A stretch of DNA of 55,211 nt from Calidithermus roseus (GCF_003574095.1 NZ_QWLA01000014.1:1-55211), one strand, 5' to 3'. Positions 36,253 to 49,675 are shown, numbered from the stretch's first letter. A program made the numbers and translations. Notes: generated from the letters alone by a model not told the origin.

Positions 36253-37286
36253 GCCTCACCTCCGTGCAGGTAGTTCCACGCCGCCTGCTGGTCGGGCTGC
36301 ATCTCGGCGTAGACCTGCTCGACGATCTCCCAGGGCCTGGGTTCGGAAGCCTTGTCGGCCTCTTCCACCGCCGCCACGAACTCGGCCTCGAGTTCCTCGC
36401 TCAAAGCCCGTTCCTTCTCCTCGTCCCACAGGCCCAGGTGCAGCAGGCAACCCCGCATCCGGTCGATGGGGTCGCGCTTTTTCCAGGCCTCGGCCTCGTC
36501 TTCGGTGCGGTAGCGCCCCGGATCGTCGGAGGAGGTGTGGGGAGCCACCCGGTAGGTCAGGGCTTCGATGAGGGTGGGGCCTTCCCCGGCCCTGGCCCGG
36601 GCGGCGGCCTTGCGGGCCACCGTCCAGACCGCCACCAAGTCGTTGCCGTCTACTGTCACGCCGGGTATGCCGTAGCCCTGGGCCTTCAGCGCGATGCGCT
36701 GGACTTTCATCTGCTTCTGGGTCGGCACGCTGATGGCCCAGCCGTTGTTCTGCACCACCACCAGCAGTGGCGCGTCGAAGACCGAGGCGAAGTTGAGCCC
36801 TTCGTGGAAATCGCCCTCGGAAGTCCCGCCATCCCCGATGAACACTGCCGCCACCGCGTCCTTCCCCTGCAGCCGCAGGGCGTGGGCCACTCCCGCGGCC
36901 TGGGGCACCTGGGTGGCGATGGGGATGTAGAACTGCACCATGTTCACCTCGGGCGGCGCGCCCCAGCCAGCGGGGTCGGCCCGCCAGCTCAGGATGAGCT
37001 TACTCAGAGGCATTCCGAAGGTGATGGCCGCCGCTGTCTCGCGGTAGCTCGGCAGCAGCCAATCGCGCGAGGGCTCCAAACACAGCGCCACTCCCACCTG
37101 CGCCGCTTCCTGGCCACGAAAAGGCGGGTACACCCCCAGTCTTCCTTGCCGTTGCAGCACCAGCGCGCGTTCGTCGAAATGCCGCGCTCGCCGGAGGGCG
37201 CGATAGCCCGCCAGCAGTTCCTCCTCACTCAGAGGTATGTCCCGTAAGGGTTTTCCATCATCGTCAAGGTAGCGAACTGTATCCAC
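36249..37286 (-). CDS. Branched-chain 2-oxoacid dehydrogenase E1 component, alpha subunit
   Basis: The 345-residue subunit holds the thiamine-diphosphate motif [17 protein letters not shown] through [11 protein letters not shown], and the phosphorylation-loop region [11 protein letters not shown] seen in E1 alpha proteins. The pattern is closest to 2-oxoisovalerate dehydrogenases. Start is GTG 37286, just 7 bases after a TAAACT box, so the transcript is nearly leaderless. It is first in an operon with the beta subunit. Confidence 0.92.
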   Translation of the reverse strand: MDTVRYLDDDGKPLRDIPLSEEELLAGYRALRRARHFDERALVLQRQGRLGVYPPFRGQEAAQVGVALCLEPSRDWLLPSYRETAAAITFGMPLSKLILSWRADPAGWGAPPEVNMVQFYIPIATQVPQAAGVAHALRLQGKDAVAAVFIGDGGTSEGDFHEGLNFASVFDAPLLVVVQNNGWAISVPTQKQMKVQRIALKAQGYGIPGVTVDGNDLVAVWTVARKAAARARAGEGPTLIEALTYRVAPHTSSDDPGRYRTEDEAEAWKKRDPIDRMRGCLLHLGLWDEEKERALSEELEAEFVAAVEEADKASEPRPWEIVEQVYAEMQPDQQAAWNYLHGGEA

Positions 37287-37293
37287 GCCGATC

Positions 37294-37299
37294 AGTTTA
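37294..37299 (-). promoter_or_regulatory. -10 box of the E1 alpha/beta operon
   Basis: TAAACT on the minus strand lies 7 bases before GTG 37286, as in leaderless transcripts of this phylum. No clear -35 is seen. Confidence 0.4.
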
Positions 37300-37311
37300 C
37301 CCCAGCACCCG

Positions 37312-37956
37312 TTAGGGCTTCGACCAACTGCTCCATGCTGCGTGGGCTTGCTCGCGCGGCGCAGGCTGGTGGTCGGCGCACTCTAGCCGCAGGCCCCCGT
37401 CCCCGAACGCGGCGTCCACGAAGGCGCAGTGATGCGGACGGGCGGGGTCAGGGTGAGCGTGGGGGCGGAAGAAGGTGCAGGTGACGCACATCTGTGCGGG
37501 TGCAATGTGGCCCATTTCCTGCAGGGAACGGATCATCTTGACCAGGCTCCGCAGAAAGATGCGCTGCTCTTCGGGCTCGAGGCTCTCCAACGCTGCCAGG
37601 AGGAAGTCGGGCCACAGTGCAGTGCGTTCGGCCTCCGCCCTCCCGTCGGGCGTCAGGTTTAGGCTCACTGAGCGGGCGTCGCCCACTCCCCGATTCTTGA
37701 CCACCAGCCCCTTGGCAATGAGCGCCTTCACTGCCTCGCTGGTGGTGGCTGGGGTGATGCCCAGCAACTCGGCGATCTCCCCCAGCCGCCGGCTGCCTTT
37801 ATGCCCTAACAGGGCCAGAATCTGGCCCTGGGTGGGGGTCAGCCCCTGCTGGTTGGCACCCTTCCAGGCCTGGGCCTTGAGGGCCAGGCTGATCTTGGAC
37901 AAGCCCGTGATCACTCGACTGCCAATGGCTTCCTCGGAGAAAGCGTTCTCGCTCAT
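37312..37956 (-). CDS. MarR-family regulator with Cys/His-rich C-terminal extension
   Basis: Residues 1-150 of 214 form a MarR winged helix (RRLGEIAELLGITPATTSEAVKALI region). The tail is unusual: C157, C160, H166, H168, H175, H176, C177, C193 and H196 lie in about 40 residues and could hold zinc, iron or an Fe-S cluster. Such a site would let the repressor sense oxygen, NO or redox state. It is encoded 14 bases after a protoglobin gene on the same strand, so the heme protein and the sensor are probably made together. The ribosome binding site is poor, so translation may be coupled. The likely operators are the palindromes at 38564-38583. Confidence 0.82.
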   Translation of the reverse strand: MSENAFSEEAIGSRVITGLSKISLALKAQAWKGANQQGLTPTQGQILALLGHKGSRRLGEIAELLGITPATTSEAVKALIAKGLVVKNRGVGDARSVSLNLTPDGRAEAERTALWPDFLLAALESLEPEEQRIFLRSLVKMIRSLQEMGHIAPAQMCVTCTFFRPHAHPDPARPHHCAFVDAAFGDGGLRLECADHQPAPREQAHAAWSSWSKP

Positions 37957-37970
37957 GGGGGCTTGGCGGC

Positions 37971-38555
37971 TTAAAAGTCACCGTCCTTTACGTAAGGGTA
38001 GCACCACAGGAGGGCTTGCAAGACTACCGTCTTGAACCAGGCCTGGTGCATCCGCTCGATCTGCTCTTGGGAGTGTCCCTTTTTGGCCAGGAAGGGACGG
38101 ATTGTCGCGGTGATGGGATAGATGAAGGCCACGATGTAGCGCATGGGCACCTGGGGAGCGGTGCCGAAACCGTCGGTCTGGTTCTTCTTGCTCCGGTGGT
38201 GGCGCAGGCCGATCTCGTGCTGGTAGGCCAGCCACTGGGCGTCATAGGGTCGCTGGCAGGTGTCGAGGATCCACTGCCCGAAGCGCTTGCGCACGGCTGC
38301 TAGGTACTCTGCGCTGGGGTTGCCGTCCGGGCCGCCAAAATAGAAGACCAGGTGGGGATGGGAAGCTACGAAGCCGTACCACACGTCCAGGATCTCCTCT
38401 ACCTGATCGGCCAGCACCTCCCCGGCCTGACGCAGGGCGGTGTGGTCATCATCGGTGAAGAGCAGACTGGCCTTGAGCTTCTCGAGGTCCTCCAGGCTCA
38501 GCGGCGAGGGGTTGAGGGCAGGACTGCCGTAGGTATAGCCGGGGATGCTTTGCAC
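37971..38555 (-). CDS. Protoglobin
   Basis: The product, 194 residues, is a single-domain protoglobin, related to the sensor domain of globin-coupled sensors. The proximal His is in HEIGLRHHRSKKNQTDG; the N-terminal segment IPGYTYG with the pre-A helix is typical. Protoglobins bind O2, CO and NO and some catalyse carbene or peroxide chemistry. GTG 38555 is preferred because AGGAGG lies 5 bases before it; GTG 38561 directly abuts that site. It is followed by a Cys-rich MarR gene, pointing to gas or redox control. Confidence 0.85.
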   Translation of the reverse strand: MQSIPGYTYGSPALNPSPLSLEDLEKLKASLLFTDDDHTALRQAGEVLADQVEEILDVWYGFVASHPHLVFYFGGPDGNPSAEYLAAVRKRFGQWILDTCQRPYDAQWLAYQHEIGLRHHRSKKNQTDGFGTAPQVPMRYIVAFIYPITATIRPFLAKKGHSQEQIERMHQAWFKTVVLQALLWCYPYVKDGDF

Positions 38556-38563
38556 AGTCACCT

Positions 38564-38583
38564 CCTAAAATTTAGGACTCCTA
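38564..38583 (-). promoter_or_regulatory. Overlapping palindromes at the protoglobin start (probable MarR operator)
   Basis: CCTAAAATTTAGG (38564-38576) and TAGGACTCCTA (38573-38583) are both perfect inverted repeats around one central base and share TAGG. They cover the region between the -10 and the ribosome binding site, where a MarR repressor would act. Confidence 0.55.
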
Positions 38584-38584
38584 A

Positions 38585-38614
38585 TTAATAATTAAATGCA
38601 ATCGAGCCTGTCAA
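38585..38614 (-). promoter_or_regulatory. Promoter of the protoglobin-MarR operon
   Basis: On the minus strand TTGACA (38614-38609) is followed after 18 bases by TATTAA (38590-38585). The -35 lies within the left arm of an 11-bp perfect inverted repeat (38607-38617 with 38628-38638), so a regulator bound there would cover it. Confidence 0.55.
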
Positions 38615-38638
38615 GTCTCGGACGGGGGACTTGACAGG
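38607..38638. promoter_or_regulatory. 11-bp inverted repeat upstream of the protoglobin promoter
   Basis: CCTGTCAAGTC and GACTTGACAGG are perfect complements around a 10-base centre. Each arm holds a TTGACA facing outward. It has no T run, so an operator or a remnant of divergent promoters is likelier than a terminator. Confidence 0.5.
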
Positions 38639-38650
38639 TGCATAAAAGAA

Positions 38651-38672
38651 TCACGAGCTAGGTTTATCGTGA
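38651..38672 (-). terminator. Terminator after the aminotransferase gene
   Basis: TCACGA and TCGTGA (38667-38672) form a stem; on the minus strand TTCTTTTAT follows. The sequence AGGTTTATCGTGAA here recurs at 54135-54148. Confidence 0.5.
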
Positions 38673-38697
38673 AATAATACACATAGAACCTGAGTGC

Positions 38698-39822
<1,125 letters not shown>

Positions 39823-39842
39823 AGGTCAAGATACCGCGTCCT

Positions 39843-40181
39843 TCAGCGGTTGTCGCCCTCGCCCTTGATCTGGCCGCGCTCGAGCCGACTGAAGAGCTTG
39901 TCGAGGTTGGCCTCGGCGATCTCCTGTAGGCTCAAACCCAGCTCGGTGGCGATCTGGGCCAAGTACCACAGCACGTCTCCCAACTCCTGCTTCAGCGCTT
40001 CGCGGTCGATCTCGCCGATCTGCCCACCCTTGTCGCGGAAGAGCTTCTTGACCTTGCCCGCGACTTCGCCTGCCTCGTTGGCCAGGCCCAGGGTGGGGTA
40101 GACGATGGGGTGGTCGGTGTGGACCAGGTTCCAGGTCTTGCGCGACTCGCGCTGGTAGTGCTCGAAGCTCTCCACCTTCAT
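39843..40181 (-). CDS. MazG-like nucleotide pyrophosphohydrolase
   Basis: This 112-residue all-alpha NTP pyrophosphohydrolase has the metal motif [15 protein letters not shown] and the second acid block [13 protein letters not shown]. Such small MazG-like proteins remove unwanted nucleotides such as modified dNTPs. Its ATG overlaps the tpiA stop by four bases (ATGA), so it is translationally coupled to a glycolytic enzyme. Confidence 0.87.
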   Translation of the reverse strand: MKVESFEHYQRESRKTWNLVHTDHPIVYPTLGLANEAGEVAGKVKKLFRDKGGQIGEIDREALKQELGDVLWYLAQIATELGLSLQEIAEANLDKLFSRLERGQIKGEGDNR

Positions 40182-40942
40182 GCCCTGCCTCCGGGCGCGG
40201 CTTGCAGCAAGGCGATGAAGCTCTCGACCTGCAGGCTAGCTCCGCCCACCAGCCCCCCGTCGATGTTGGGCTGGGCGAACAAGGCCGCCGCGTTGTCGGG
40301 TTTGACCGAGCCACCGTAGAGGATGCGCACCCCGTTGGCAAAGGCCAGGTCGAAGCGGCGGGCGAACCAGGCGCGGATTTCGCGGTGCATGGCCTCGGCG
40401 TCCTCCGGGGTGGCGGTCCTGCCGGTGCCGATGGCCCAGACCGGTTCGTAGGCGATCACCAGTTGGTCATGCTCCTCGATCTCCACCCCCTCGAGACTCC
40501 CCTCGAGCTGGCTGAGGGTGTACTCCACCGCCCCACCGGCCTCGCGCACCTCCAGCGGCTCCCCCACGCAGAGGATGGGGATGATGCCGTGCTCCAAGAG
40601 CCGCCTGGCTTTCTCGGCCACCAGCGCGTCACTCTCGCGGTGATAGCTGCGACGCTCGGAGTGCCCGATCACGGTGTACTTGCAGCCTACGTCGGCCAGC
40701 ATCCGCACCGAGACCTCCCCGGTATAGGCCCCTTCTACGTGAGCCGAGACGTCCTGGGCGCCGTAGGCCACCACCGTATCCGAGAGCGTCTCCTGGGCGG
40801 CGGGAAGGGAGGGGAAGGAGACCATGAGGGCGGCTTCGGCGGGGGTGGTGGGGTAGCGCTCGAGCAGCTCCTTGAACCAGGCTCTGGCTTCGGAGGGGGT
40901 CTTGTACATCTTCCAGTTGCCCGCAACCAGGGTTTTGCGCAT
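40178..40942 (-). CDS. tpiA: Triosephosphate isomerase
   Basis: This 254-residue TIM-barrel enzyme interconverts dihydroxyacetone phosphate and glyceraldehyde 3-phosphate. AGNWKMYKT has the N-terminal catalytic Lys, VIGHSERR the catalytic His, and [11 protein letters not shown] the catalytic Glu and loop 6; [11 protein letters not shown] binds phosphate. ATG 40942 has GGAG 6 bases upstream; an in-frame ATG 12 bases earlier is possible. The 35-base spacer to pgk contains heptamer repeat units (40957-40971). Confidence 0.96.
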   Translation of the reverse strand: MRKTLVAGNWKMYKTPSEARAWFKELLERYPTTPAEAALMVSFPSLPAAQETLSDTVVAYGAQDVSAHVEGAYTGEVSVRMLADVGCKYTVIGHSERRSYHRESDALVAEKARRLLEHGIIPILCVGEPLEVREAGGAVEYTLSQLEGSLEGVEIEEHDQLVIAYEPVWAIGTGRTATPEDAEAMHREIRAWFARRFDLAFANGVRILYGGSVKPDNAAALFAQPNIDGGLVGGASLQVESFIALLQAAPGGRA

Positions 40943-40977
40943 AAGAGACTCCATAGGCCATTGGGCTATCGGCGTTC

Positions 40978-42165
40978 TTACGACAGCGCCTCGATGCCGG
41001 GCAGGGTGCCGAGCTCGAGCAATTCCAAGCTGGCCCCGCCTCCCGTCGAGACGTGGCTGAATTTGTCGGCCACGCCCAGTTTGTTGGCTGCTGCCACCGA
41101 ATCCCCTCCGCCGATCACCGTGAAGGCCCCCTTCAGCTCGGCGATGGCCTGACCCACGGCCAGGGTGCCCTTGGCGAAGTCGTCCACCTCGAAGACCCCC
41201 ATGGGACCGTTCCACAGTACGGTCTTAGCACCCTGCAACGCCGCCGCGAAGGCCCTGGCGCTCTCGGGGCCGATGTCCAGGCCCATCCAGCCCTCGGGGA
41301 TCTGATCTGCCAGGACGACCTGCGTCTGGGCCCCCGCCTCGATCTTCTGCGCAGCCACCACGTCGCTGGGCAGCAGGAGTTTTACCTCCAGTTCCTGCGC
41401 ACGCTTCAGCAGGCCACGGGCCAGCTCGAGCTTATCGTCCTCGACCAGGCTGGCCCCCACCTTACCCCCCTGAGCCTTGATGAAGGTGAAGGCCATGGCC
41501 CCGCCGATCACCATGCCGCTCACGCGCGGCAGTAGGTTCTCGATCACCCCGATCTTGTCGGAGACCTTGGCCCCGCCCAGCACCACCCAGTAGGGCTTTT
41601 CGGGATTTTCGATGACCCGCTTGATGCTGGAAACCTCCTTCTCCATCAAGAACCCGGCGTAGCTGGGCAGGAATTGGGCTACCCCCGTCACCGAAGCGTG
41701 CGCGCGGTGTGCCGAGCCGAAGGCGTCCAGCACGAAGGCGTCGCCCAGCCGGGCGTACTTGCGCGCGAGGGCTTCATCGTTCTTCTCCTCGCCCGCCTCG
41801 AAGCGCACGTTGTCCAGCAGGGCCACCGAGCCTGCGGGCAGCGCCCTGACCCGCTCGAGCACGGCCTCCGAAGCCGGGGTCAGCTCGGGGCTGCCGCCGA
41901 TGAAGATCACGGGTCGGCCCAGGTGCTTCTGAAGAACCGGCGCCACCGGGGCCAGGCTGCTGGCCTCCTCGAAACCCCCCTTGGGCCGGCCCAGGTGGCT
42001 GAAGAGCACCAGCGTGGCACCTTGCTCGAGCAGGTGCTTTAGGGTGGGGATGGCCGCCGAGACGCGGGTCTCGTCCTTAACCTTGCCTTCCTTCACGGGC
42101 ACGTTGAAGTCCACCCGCACCAATACCCGCTTACCGGATGCGTCGAAGTCCTTGAGGGTACGCAT
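40978..42165 (-). CDS. pgk: Phosphoglycerate kinase
   Basis: This 395-residue glycolytic kinase makes ATP from 1,3-bisphosphoglycerate. [45 protein letters not shown] and [11 protein letters not shown] are present in order. GAGGTGAACC precedes the ATG. A 130-base gap full of repeats separates it from gap upstream. Confidence 0.97.
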   Translation of the reverse strand: MRTLKDFDASGKRVLVRVDFNVPVKEGKVKDETRVSAAIPTLKHLLEQGATLVLFSHLGRPKGGFEEASSLAPVAPVLQKHLGRPVIFIGGSPELTPASEAVLERVRALPAGSVALLDNVRFEAGEEKNDEALARKYARLGDAFVLDAFGSAHRAHASVTGVAQFLPSYAGFLMEKEVSSIKRVIENPEKPYWVVLGGAKVSDKIGVIENLLPRVSGMVIGGAMAFTFIKAQGGKVGASLVEDDKLELARGLLKRAQELEVKLLLPSDVVAAQKIEAGAQTQVVLADQIPEGWMGLDIGPESARAFAAALQGAKTVLWNGPMGVFEVDDFAKGTLAVGQAIAELKGAFTVIGGGDSVAAANKLGVADKFSHVSTGGGASLELLELGTLPGIEALS

Positions 42166-42186
42166 GGTTCACCTCATGGAATATGT

Positions 42187-42263
42187 CGATAGTCGATGGT
42201 CGATAGTCGATAGCTGATAGCCGATAGTCGATAGCCGATAGCCAATGGCTGATGGCCGATAGC
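42187..42263. repeat. Tandem array of 11 heptamers (CGATAGC type)
   Basis: Eleven 7-base units lie without gaps: six of the form CGATAGC or CGATAGT in the first eight, with CGATGGT, TGATAGC, CAATGGC and TGATGGC as variants. It lies between gap and pgk. An ACGC/GCGTTTGGC module follows at 42268-42296 and provides the end of gap. The phase is kept through the array, so it arose by unit duplication. It resembles in kind the short heptanucleotide STRR repeats known from cyanobacteria. Confidence 0.85.
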
Positions 42264-42295
42264 CACTCGCGTTTGGCGTTTTGCCCCTCGCGTCG

Positions 42296-44709
<2,414 letters not shown>

Positions 44710-44836
44710 GCTTCCTCCTCGGTTTACAGCCCTACATTCGGTAGTGCTTGTCAGGATTATGTCACGGCGAAGACCAAAAGCCGAATGCCCAACGCCGGTT
44801 GCACCAGGCAGAGGGCCCCTGCCCTCAGCCATCGGT

Positions 44837-47323
44837 CTAACCAGGGCTTTCTTGGCTTTCATAACCACTTCGTTTCTCGTGCCAGAACCACCAGCCGATG
44901 ACTTCGGCCAGGACCCAGGCCAAAAGCGCGGCGGCGAGGACTATCCCCCACAAGGGCAGCGGGAGCATGACGGTCCCGAAGGCCTGAACGGTCGTGGGCC
45001 AGACTCCCACCAACACCTGAACCCCGATCCCCAGCAGCACCACCAGGTGGAGCGCCGGGTTCAGGGGTGGGGAGACCTCGGTGCGCCTCGAGGGGTAGCC
45101 GAAGAAGAGCTGCCCAATGGCCATGAAGTGGAAAGTCACGCTGCGGGCGGTCTCGAGTGGGTTTCCCATTCGCGGCACCAGCCCCAGCAAGCCCAGGCCC
45201 AGCAACGCTTTGACTGCCCCCGAGATCAGTACGAAGCGCAGCGAGGCCAGGTCCAGCAAGGGCGAGTTGGGCGGTTTGGGGGGGCGCCGCATCACTGCAG
45301 GGTTCTGGTCCAGCGCCAGCGCAAGCGCGGGCAGGCCGTCGGTCATGAGGTTGATCCACAGGATCTGCACCGCCGTGAGGGGGAGCAAAAGCGAGCCATC
45401 GGCTTCGCGCAGCCCCAGCACGAAGGCGATGAAGGCCCCCAACGCGACCAGCAGCACCTCCGAGAGGTTGGTGGAGAACAAAAAGCGCAAAAACTTCTGG
45501 ATGTTCTCGTAGATGCTGCGCCCTTCCTCGATGGCCGCCACGATGGTGGCGAAGTTGTCGTCCAGCAGCACCAGGTCGGCCACCTCGCGGCTGACGTCCG
45601 AGCCGCGCTGCCCCATCGCCACCCCCACGTCCGAGCGCTTGAGGGCCGGGGCATCGTTGACCCCGTCGCCGGTCATGGCCACGATCTCCCCCTGCTCCTG
45701 CAGGGCCTGCACCAGGCGCAGCTTGTGTTCAGGCCGCACGCGGGCAAACACCCTGACCTGTTGCAGGGCTTGCTGCAGGGCTTCGGTGGTGTAGGCCTCG
45801 AGGTCCTCCCCACTCAGCACGCCTTCGCTGTGAATCCCGACCTGCCGGGCGATGGCGAGCGCGGTGGCGGGGTGATCTCCCGTGACCATCAGCACCCGGA
45901 TCCCGGCCTGTTGGGCTGTGGCGATTGCCTCGGGGACCTCGGGCCGAGGGGGATCCCAAAACAGCACCAGGCCCAGAAATTCCAGGCCTTCCTCGACTTC
46001 CCCCTGTCCTGCGGCTATACCCAGTACCCGGTACCCCTCGCTGGCATAGGCAAGGGCTTTCTCGCTCCACGATCGTTGCTCTTCGGGGCTCAGCCGGCTT
46101 CGATTCAGCAAGACCTCGGGGGCTCCCTTGAAGTAGCTCACAGGCTTCCCCCCTTCCTCTACCGTGACCCGCATGTACTTCCAGGCGCTGTCGAAGGGGC
46201 GGCTCGAGCGGCGTGGAAGTTCCCTGAAGGCGCTCGTGTCCATCCCCTGAGCCTGGACGAAGCGCATGAGCCCCAGCTCCAACGGGTCTCCGGCCCCGGT
46301 GTCCTCGTCGGCATTGTTGGTGATGACCACGGCCTTGAGGGCTCGAGCAGGGTCGGGTGAGTCGAGGTGGCGCACTTCCATTTGGTTTTCGGTCAGGGTC
46401 CCGGTCTTATCGGTGACGATCACCGTGACCGAGCCCAGTGCCTCGACGGCGGCCAGGCGCCGCACCACGGCTTTGCGCTTGGCCATGCGCTCGACGCCGA
46501 GGGCCAGGGTGAGGGTGAGCACCGCCGGGAGCCCCTCTGGAACCGCGGCCACCGCCAGCGCTACGGCGAACACCACGACCTCGTCGAGCTGTTCCAGGCC
46601 CTCCACCAGCACGCCGGCTGCCGCAATTGCCCCGGCCAGGATCAGCACCCAGCGGGCGACCTGGCGGCCAAAGCGCTCGAGCTGCTGCTCGAGGGGGGTC
46701 TTGCCGGCCTCGATCTCGCCCAGCATCAAGGCTAGCCGACCCATGCTGCTGTGTGCGCCTGTGCGGCTGACTTCCAGAAGGGCCCTTCCCCGCACCAGCA
46801 GGGTACCGCTAAAGGCTTCCTGCCCCGACTCCTTTTCCTGTGGCAGCGACTCGCCGGTGAGCACCGACTCCTCCAGCATCACCCCCTGGGCCTCCCGTAG
46901 CACCCCGTCGGCGGGAACCCGGTCCCCGGCCTCCAGGCGTACCCAGTCTCCCGGCACGACCTCCCGGCTGGGCAGGCGTAGCCACTCTCCATCGCGCAGC
47001 ACCCAGCTTTGTGGGGCCGCCAGTCCCTTCAAACGGGCCAGTGCCCCTTCCGAGCGGTACTCCTGATAGACCCCCAAGCCCGCGTTGAGCAGGAGGATCA
47101 GCCCAATGGCCAGCGCCTCGATGGGTAGGCCGTGCATACCCTCGTAGACCCACAGCCCTAAATCGAAGAGCAGCGCGAAGAGCAGGATGTAGATCAAAGG
47201 GCTTTGGAACTGGCGGAAAAACCGGGCCCAGATGGGCTCGAGCGGCTTCTCCGGGAGGGCGTTGGGGCCATACCTGCTCAGCCGCGCCTGGGCCTCCGGA
47301 TGGGACAGCCCACGCTGGTTCAT
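44837..47323 (-). CDS. P2-type (SERCA-like) cation-transporting ATPase
   Basis: This 828-residue membrane pump is probably for Ca2+ or another cation. The N-terminal domain [20 protein letters not shown] is that of P2 ATPases. The actuator loop is [11 protein letters not shown], the transport helix 4 has [10 protein letters not shown], the phosphorylated Asp305 is in [12 protein letters not shown], and the hinge is [22 protein letters not shown]. About ten helices are predicted. ATG 47323 with GAGGAG upstream is my choice; a GTG at 47350 would add nine residues. It lies 98 bases after the universal stress gene. Confidence 0.9.
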   Translation of the reverse strand: MNQRGLSHPEAQARLSRYGPNALPEKPLEPIWARFFRQFQSPLIYILLFALLFDLGLWVYEGMHGLPIEALAIGLILLLNAGLGVYQEYRSEGALARLKGLAAPQSWVLRDGEWLRLPSREVVPGDWVRLEAGDRVPADGVLREAQGVMLEESVLTGESLPQEKESGQEAFSGTLLVRGRALLEVSRTGAHSSMGRLALMLGEIEAGKTPLEQQLERFGRQVARWVLILAGAIAAAGVLVEGLEQLDEVVVFAVALAVAAVPEGLPAVLTLTLALGVERMAKRKAVVRRLAAVEALGSVTVIVTDKTGTLTENQMEVRHLDSPDPARALKAVVITNNADEDTGAGDPLELGLMRFVQAQGMDTSAFRELPRRSSRPFDSAWKYMRVTVEEGGKPVSYFKGAPEVLLNRSRLSPEEQRSWSEKALAYASEGYRVLGIAAGQGEVEEGLEFLGLVLFWDPPRPEVPEAIATAQQAGIRVLMVTGDHPATALAIARQVGIHSEGVLSGEDLEAYTTEALQQALQQVRVFARVRPEHKLRLVQALQEQGEIVAMTGDGVNDAPALKRSDVGVAMGQRGSDVSREVADLVLLDDNFATIVAAIEEGRSIYENIQKFLRFLFSTNLSEVLLVALGAFIAFVLGLREADGSLLLPLTAVQILWINLMTDGLPALALALDQNPAVMRRPPKPPNSPLLDLASLRFVLISGAVKALLGLGLLGLVPRMGNPLETARSVTFHFMAIGQLFFGYPSRRTEVSPPLNPALHLVVLLGIGVQVLVGVWPTTVQAFGTVMLPLPLWGIVLAAALLAWVLAEVIGWWFWHEKRSGYESQESPG

Positions 47324-47421
47324 GGTTTCTACTCCTCGAGGGCCGGACACGAACCTTCCGCCCCGGATTCAGAATCCCATAGTGAGAATTTGGCTTTCGT
47401 TCATAGGTTGCTCCGGGGGCC

Positions 47422-47838
47422 TTACCGCACCAGCAGCACCGGACACTGCGCGTGGGATACCACCTTCTGGCTCTGGCTACCCAGCAGCAAGCCACGCAAC
47501 TGTCCCAGCCCCCGCGTGCCCATCACGATCAAATCGGGTTGGCGGGCTTCGGCAACCCGCAGGATGACCTCCGCAGCGCTTCCCTCCAGGGCCTCGCTTT
47601 CCAGCTCGGGAACCTCACCAACGATCTCCTGGCCTCGCTGCAAAATTTCTCTCGCTGCCTCGGTACGCCGCAAAAGCACCTCCTGCAGATAGGGCTCGCC
47701 CAGGTAACCGGGAACCGGATCGTAGGCGTGGATAATGTGCAGCCTGGCTCCGTACTGCCGGGCTAGGTCCCCCGCCAGCCGAGCCGCTTTCTGCGCGTGC
47801 TCGGAACCGTCGAAGGCCAGAACGATGTTTTTGATCAT
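47422..47838 (-). CDS. Universal stress protein (UspA family)
   Basis: The 138-residue cytoplasmic protein starts IVLAFDGSEHAQKAARLA and ends with the ATP-binding signature GTRGLGQLRGLLLGSQSQKV followed by CPVLLV. The G-2x-G-9x-G(S) spacing is kept, so it probably binds ATP. GGAGGTAAAG precedes the ATG. It may be co-transcribed with the cation ATPase downstream. A CGATAGCC fragment of the intergenic family lies near 47857. Confidence 0.9.
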   Translation of the reverse strand: MIKNIVLAFDGSEHAQKAARLAGDLARQYGARLHIIHAYDPVPGYLGEPYLQEVLLRRTEAAREILQRGQEIVGEVPELESEALEGSAAEVILRVAEARQPDLIVMGTRGLGQLRGLLLGSQSQKVVSHAQCPVLLVR

Positions 47839-47885
47839 CTTTACCTCCAGATCACCGATAGCCACCAGCGTGCCTCTTGCCTCCT

Positions 47886-48185
47886 CTACCGAACGCGCCC
47901 CGAAATGGATGGCTGGGGCGGGACACGAGCGGTCGTACTGAAGTCGCTCTCGGCAAGCTCCAGGCCGAATAGCCTGGCTTCCTGCTCGAGCCACCGCGCC
48001 AGCAACTGATCGTTGGCGGTATCCAGCTCCACCGCCTGACCCTCCAGGGTCAACCAGACCAGAGGGCCACAGCCATAGGCCAGGCAGATCAACTCGCGCC
48101 GCAAGTGTTCGGCAAAAGGGCTATGGCCCTCCACCAGGGCGTGGCTGTATACGGTAGTTCCGTCACGAAATCTCCAGTAGGCCAT
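47886..48185 (-). CDS. Small protein of unknown function
   Basis: This is a 99-residue soluble protein without a domain I recognise. It starts MAYWRFRDGTTVYSHALVEG and has two Cys residues (ICLAYGCG). The C-terminal 20 residues look disordered. GGGGGAGAG precedes the ATG, and the codon use matches the region. It points the same way as the universal stress gene, 47 bases before it, and may be in the same unit. No function can be given. Confidence 0.55.
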   Translation of the reverse strand: MAYWRFRDGTTVYSHALVEGHSPFAEHLRRELICLAYGCGPLVWLTLEGQAVELDTANDQLLARWLEQEARLFGLELAESDFSTTARVPPQPSISGRVR

Positions 48186-48460
48186 GCCATGACTCTCCCC
48201 CTTCCATCGGCTTGCTGGGCTCGCTTCGGAGCTTGCTCGAGGTGGACGGCAGCATCAACTTACGGTGTTCCCCAGCCCTCCGCCGAGCTACCGCCGCGCC
48301 GCTGAACTGGCATGCGCACTCACCCTCAAAGCCGGATTGATCATGTCGAGGCGGCGCTTTCCGACGTTTTCATTATGACTATGAACTTTGGGGCGAATTG
48401 TCCCTGGCAATTCCCGGTACAACGCGATCCCCGGTGCGCGTTGGGTGAAAAATTTCTACC
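48186..48460. other. 275-base gap without a gene
   Basis: I see no supported coding frame, hairpin or RNA here. A CATAAT near 48372 on the minus strand could be a -10 box for the small protein and UspA, without a good -35. Confidence 0.4.
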
Positions 48461-49675
48461 CTATTTGATCCCGCTTCTCGCCACACCCTGAACGAACTGC
48501 TTCTGAGCCAGGAAATAGCCCAGGACGATGGGCAGGATGGACAGGGTAGAGGCGGCCATCAAGGCTCCGTAGTCGCTGCCTGCTTCCCCGATGAAAGCTT
48601 GCAGCCCGAGCTGGATGGTGCGCATCTCCGGGGAGTTCGTCACGATCAGGGGCCACAGCAGGGCATTGTAGGCCCCTAGAAAGGTGAAGATGCCGTAGGT
48701 GACCATGCCGGGGACCGAAAGCGGCAGGGCGATACGCCACAACTGGCTCCAGTACGTCGCCCCGTCGATGCGGGCGGCGTCGAAGAGGTCTTGGGGCAGC
48801 GAGAGGTAGAACTGCCGCAGCAGGAAGATGCCGAACACCGAGGCCAGCCAGGGCACGATCAGGGCGTAGTAGGTATCGAGCCACCCCAAGCGCGAGAGCA
48901 GGATGTAGTTGGGGATCAGCAGCACCTCGCCGGGGATCATCAAGGTGGCGATGATCAGGCTGAAGACGAACTCCTTGCCGGGGAAGGGGATGCGCGCGAG
49001 GGCGAAGGCCGCCATGGCCGCGATGAAGAGGCCCCCCAGCACCTGCGTGAGCGCGGTGAAGAAGCTGTTGAAGAAGTAGCGACCAAAGGGCGCGGCGTAC
49101 CAGGCCTCGCGGAAGTTGTGGAGCACGTAGCCCAGCACCCCCGGCGCCAGGTTGCTCCAGGAGAGTTCCCAGTCCTCGCCCCGACTGCTGATGCTGTCGG
49201 GCTGGAGCTCGAGGCGGTACGTGGGGTAGCTCTTGGCGATGCGCAGGCGCACCGGCAGCAGCCGGAAGGACTCCTGCCCGCCGTTGGTGAGCGTGACCTC
49301 CCACCAGCCGTCCTCGAAGGCCGTTTCGATGCGGGTGTTGTCGGCCCTGGGGTCGGAGAAGGCCGCCGGGGGCGTGGGGATGGTGACCACCGGCTCGGGG
49401 CCCTTCTCCCCGGTGTACACCCGCAGCACCACGCTGCGCCCGGCCCGGTAACCGCCCCACCACATGGAGCCCCCCTGGGCTCCCAGCCGGGCCGCCGCGG
49501 CCCAGTTGGCCGGCTTGAGCCGCTCAGGAACCCACACCGGCACGGCCTGCTGGGCCTCCTGCGGGCTCTTGAGGCTGGTGGCGAGCATCCAGTAGAAGGG
49601 GAAGGCCATGATCGCCGAGCCCGCGATGAGCACGGTGTAGACGGTGATTTGTCCCAGCAGGGGTTTAAGCCTCAT
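48461..49675 (-). CDS. UgpE/MalG-type permease with a large extracytoplasmic insertion
   Basis: The 404-residue permease is about 120 residues longer than usual. Helix 1 is TVYTVLIAGSAIMAFPFYWM, and the EAA loop is FDAARIDGATYWSQLWRIAL. Between WVPERLKPANW and the normal LHNFREAWYAAPFGRYFFNS there is an insertion (about residues 58-180), rich in Trp, Gly and beta-forming residues, in the loop after helix 1. This should be a small extracytoplasmic domain. It overlaps the upstream permease gene by 11 bases. Confidence 0.85.
   Translation of the reverse strand: MRLKPLLGQITVYTVLIAGSAIMAFPFYWMLATSLKSPQEAQQAVPVWVPERLKPANWAAAARLGAQGGSMWWGGYRAGRSVVLRVYTGEKGPEPVVTIPTPPAAFSDPRADNTRIETAFEDGWWEVTLTNGGQESFRLLPVRLRIAKSYPTYRLELQPDSISSRGEDWELSWSNLAPGVLGYVLHNFREAWYAAPFGRYFFNSFFTALTQVLGGLFIAAMAAFALARIPFPGKEFVFSLIIATLMIPGEVLLIPNYILLSRLGWLDTYYALIVPWLASVFGIFLLRQFYLSLPQDLFDAARIDGATYWSQLWRIALPLSVPGMVTYGIFTFLGAYNALLWPLIVTNSPEMRTIQLGLQAFIGEAGSDYGALMAASTLSILPIVLGYFLAQKQFVQGVARSGIK

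Noticed and set aside
36264-37247. 327-residue frame antisense to the E1 alpha gene
   Set aside because: It lies wholly over a gene with intact TPP motifs and shows no recognisable domain.
42187-42263. CRISPR array
   Set aside because: The units are contiguous heptamers without spacers, and no cas genes are present.
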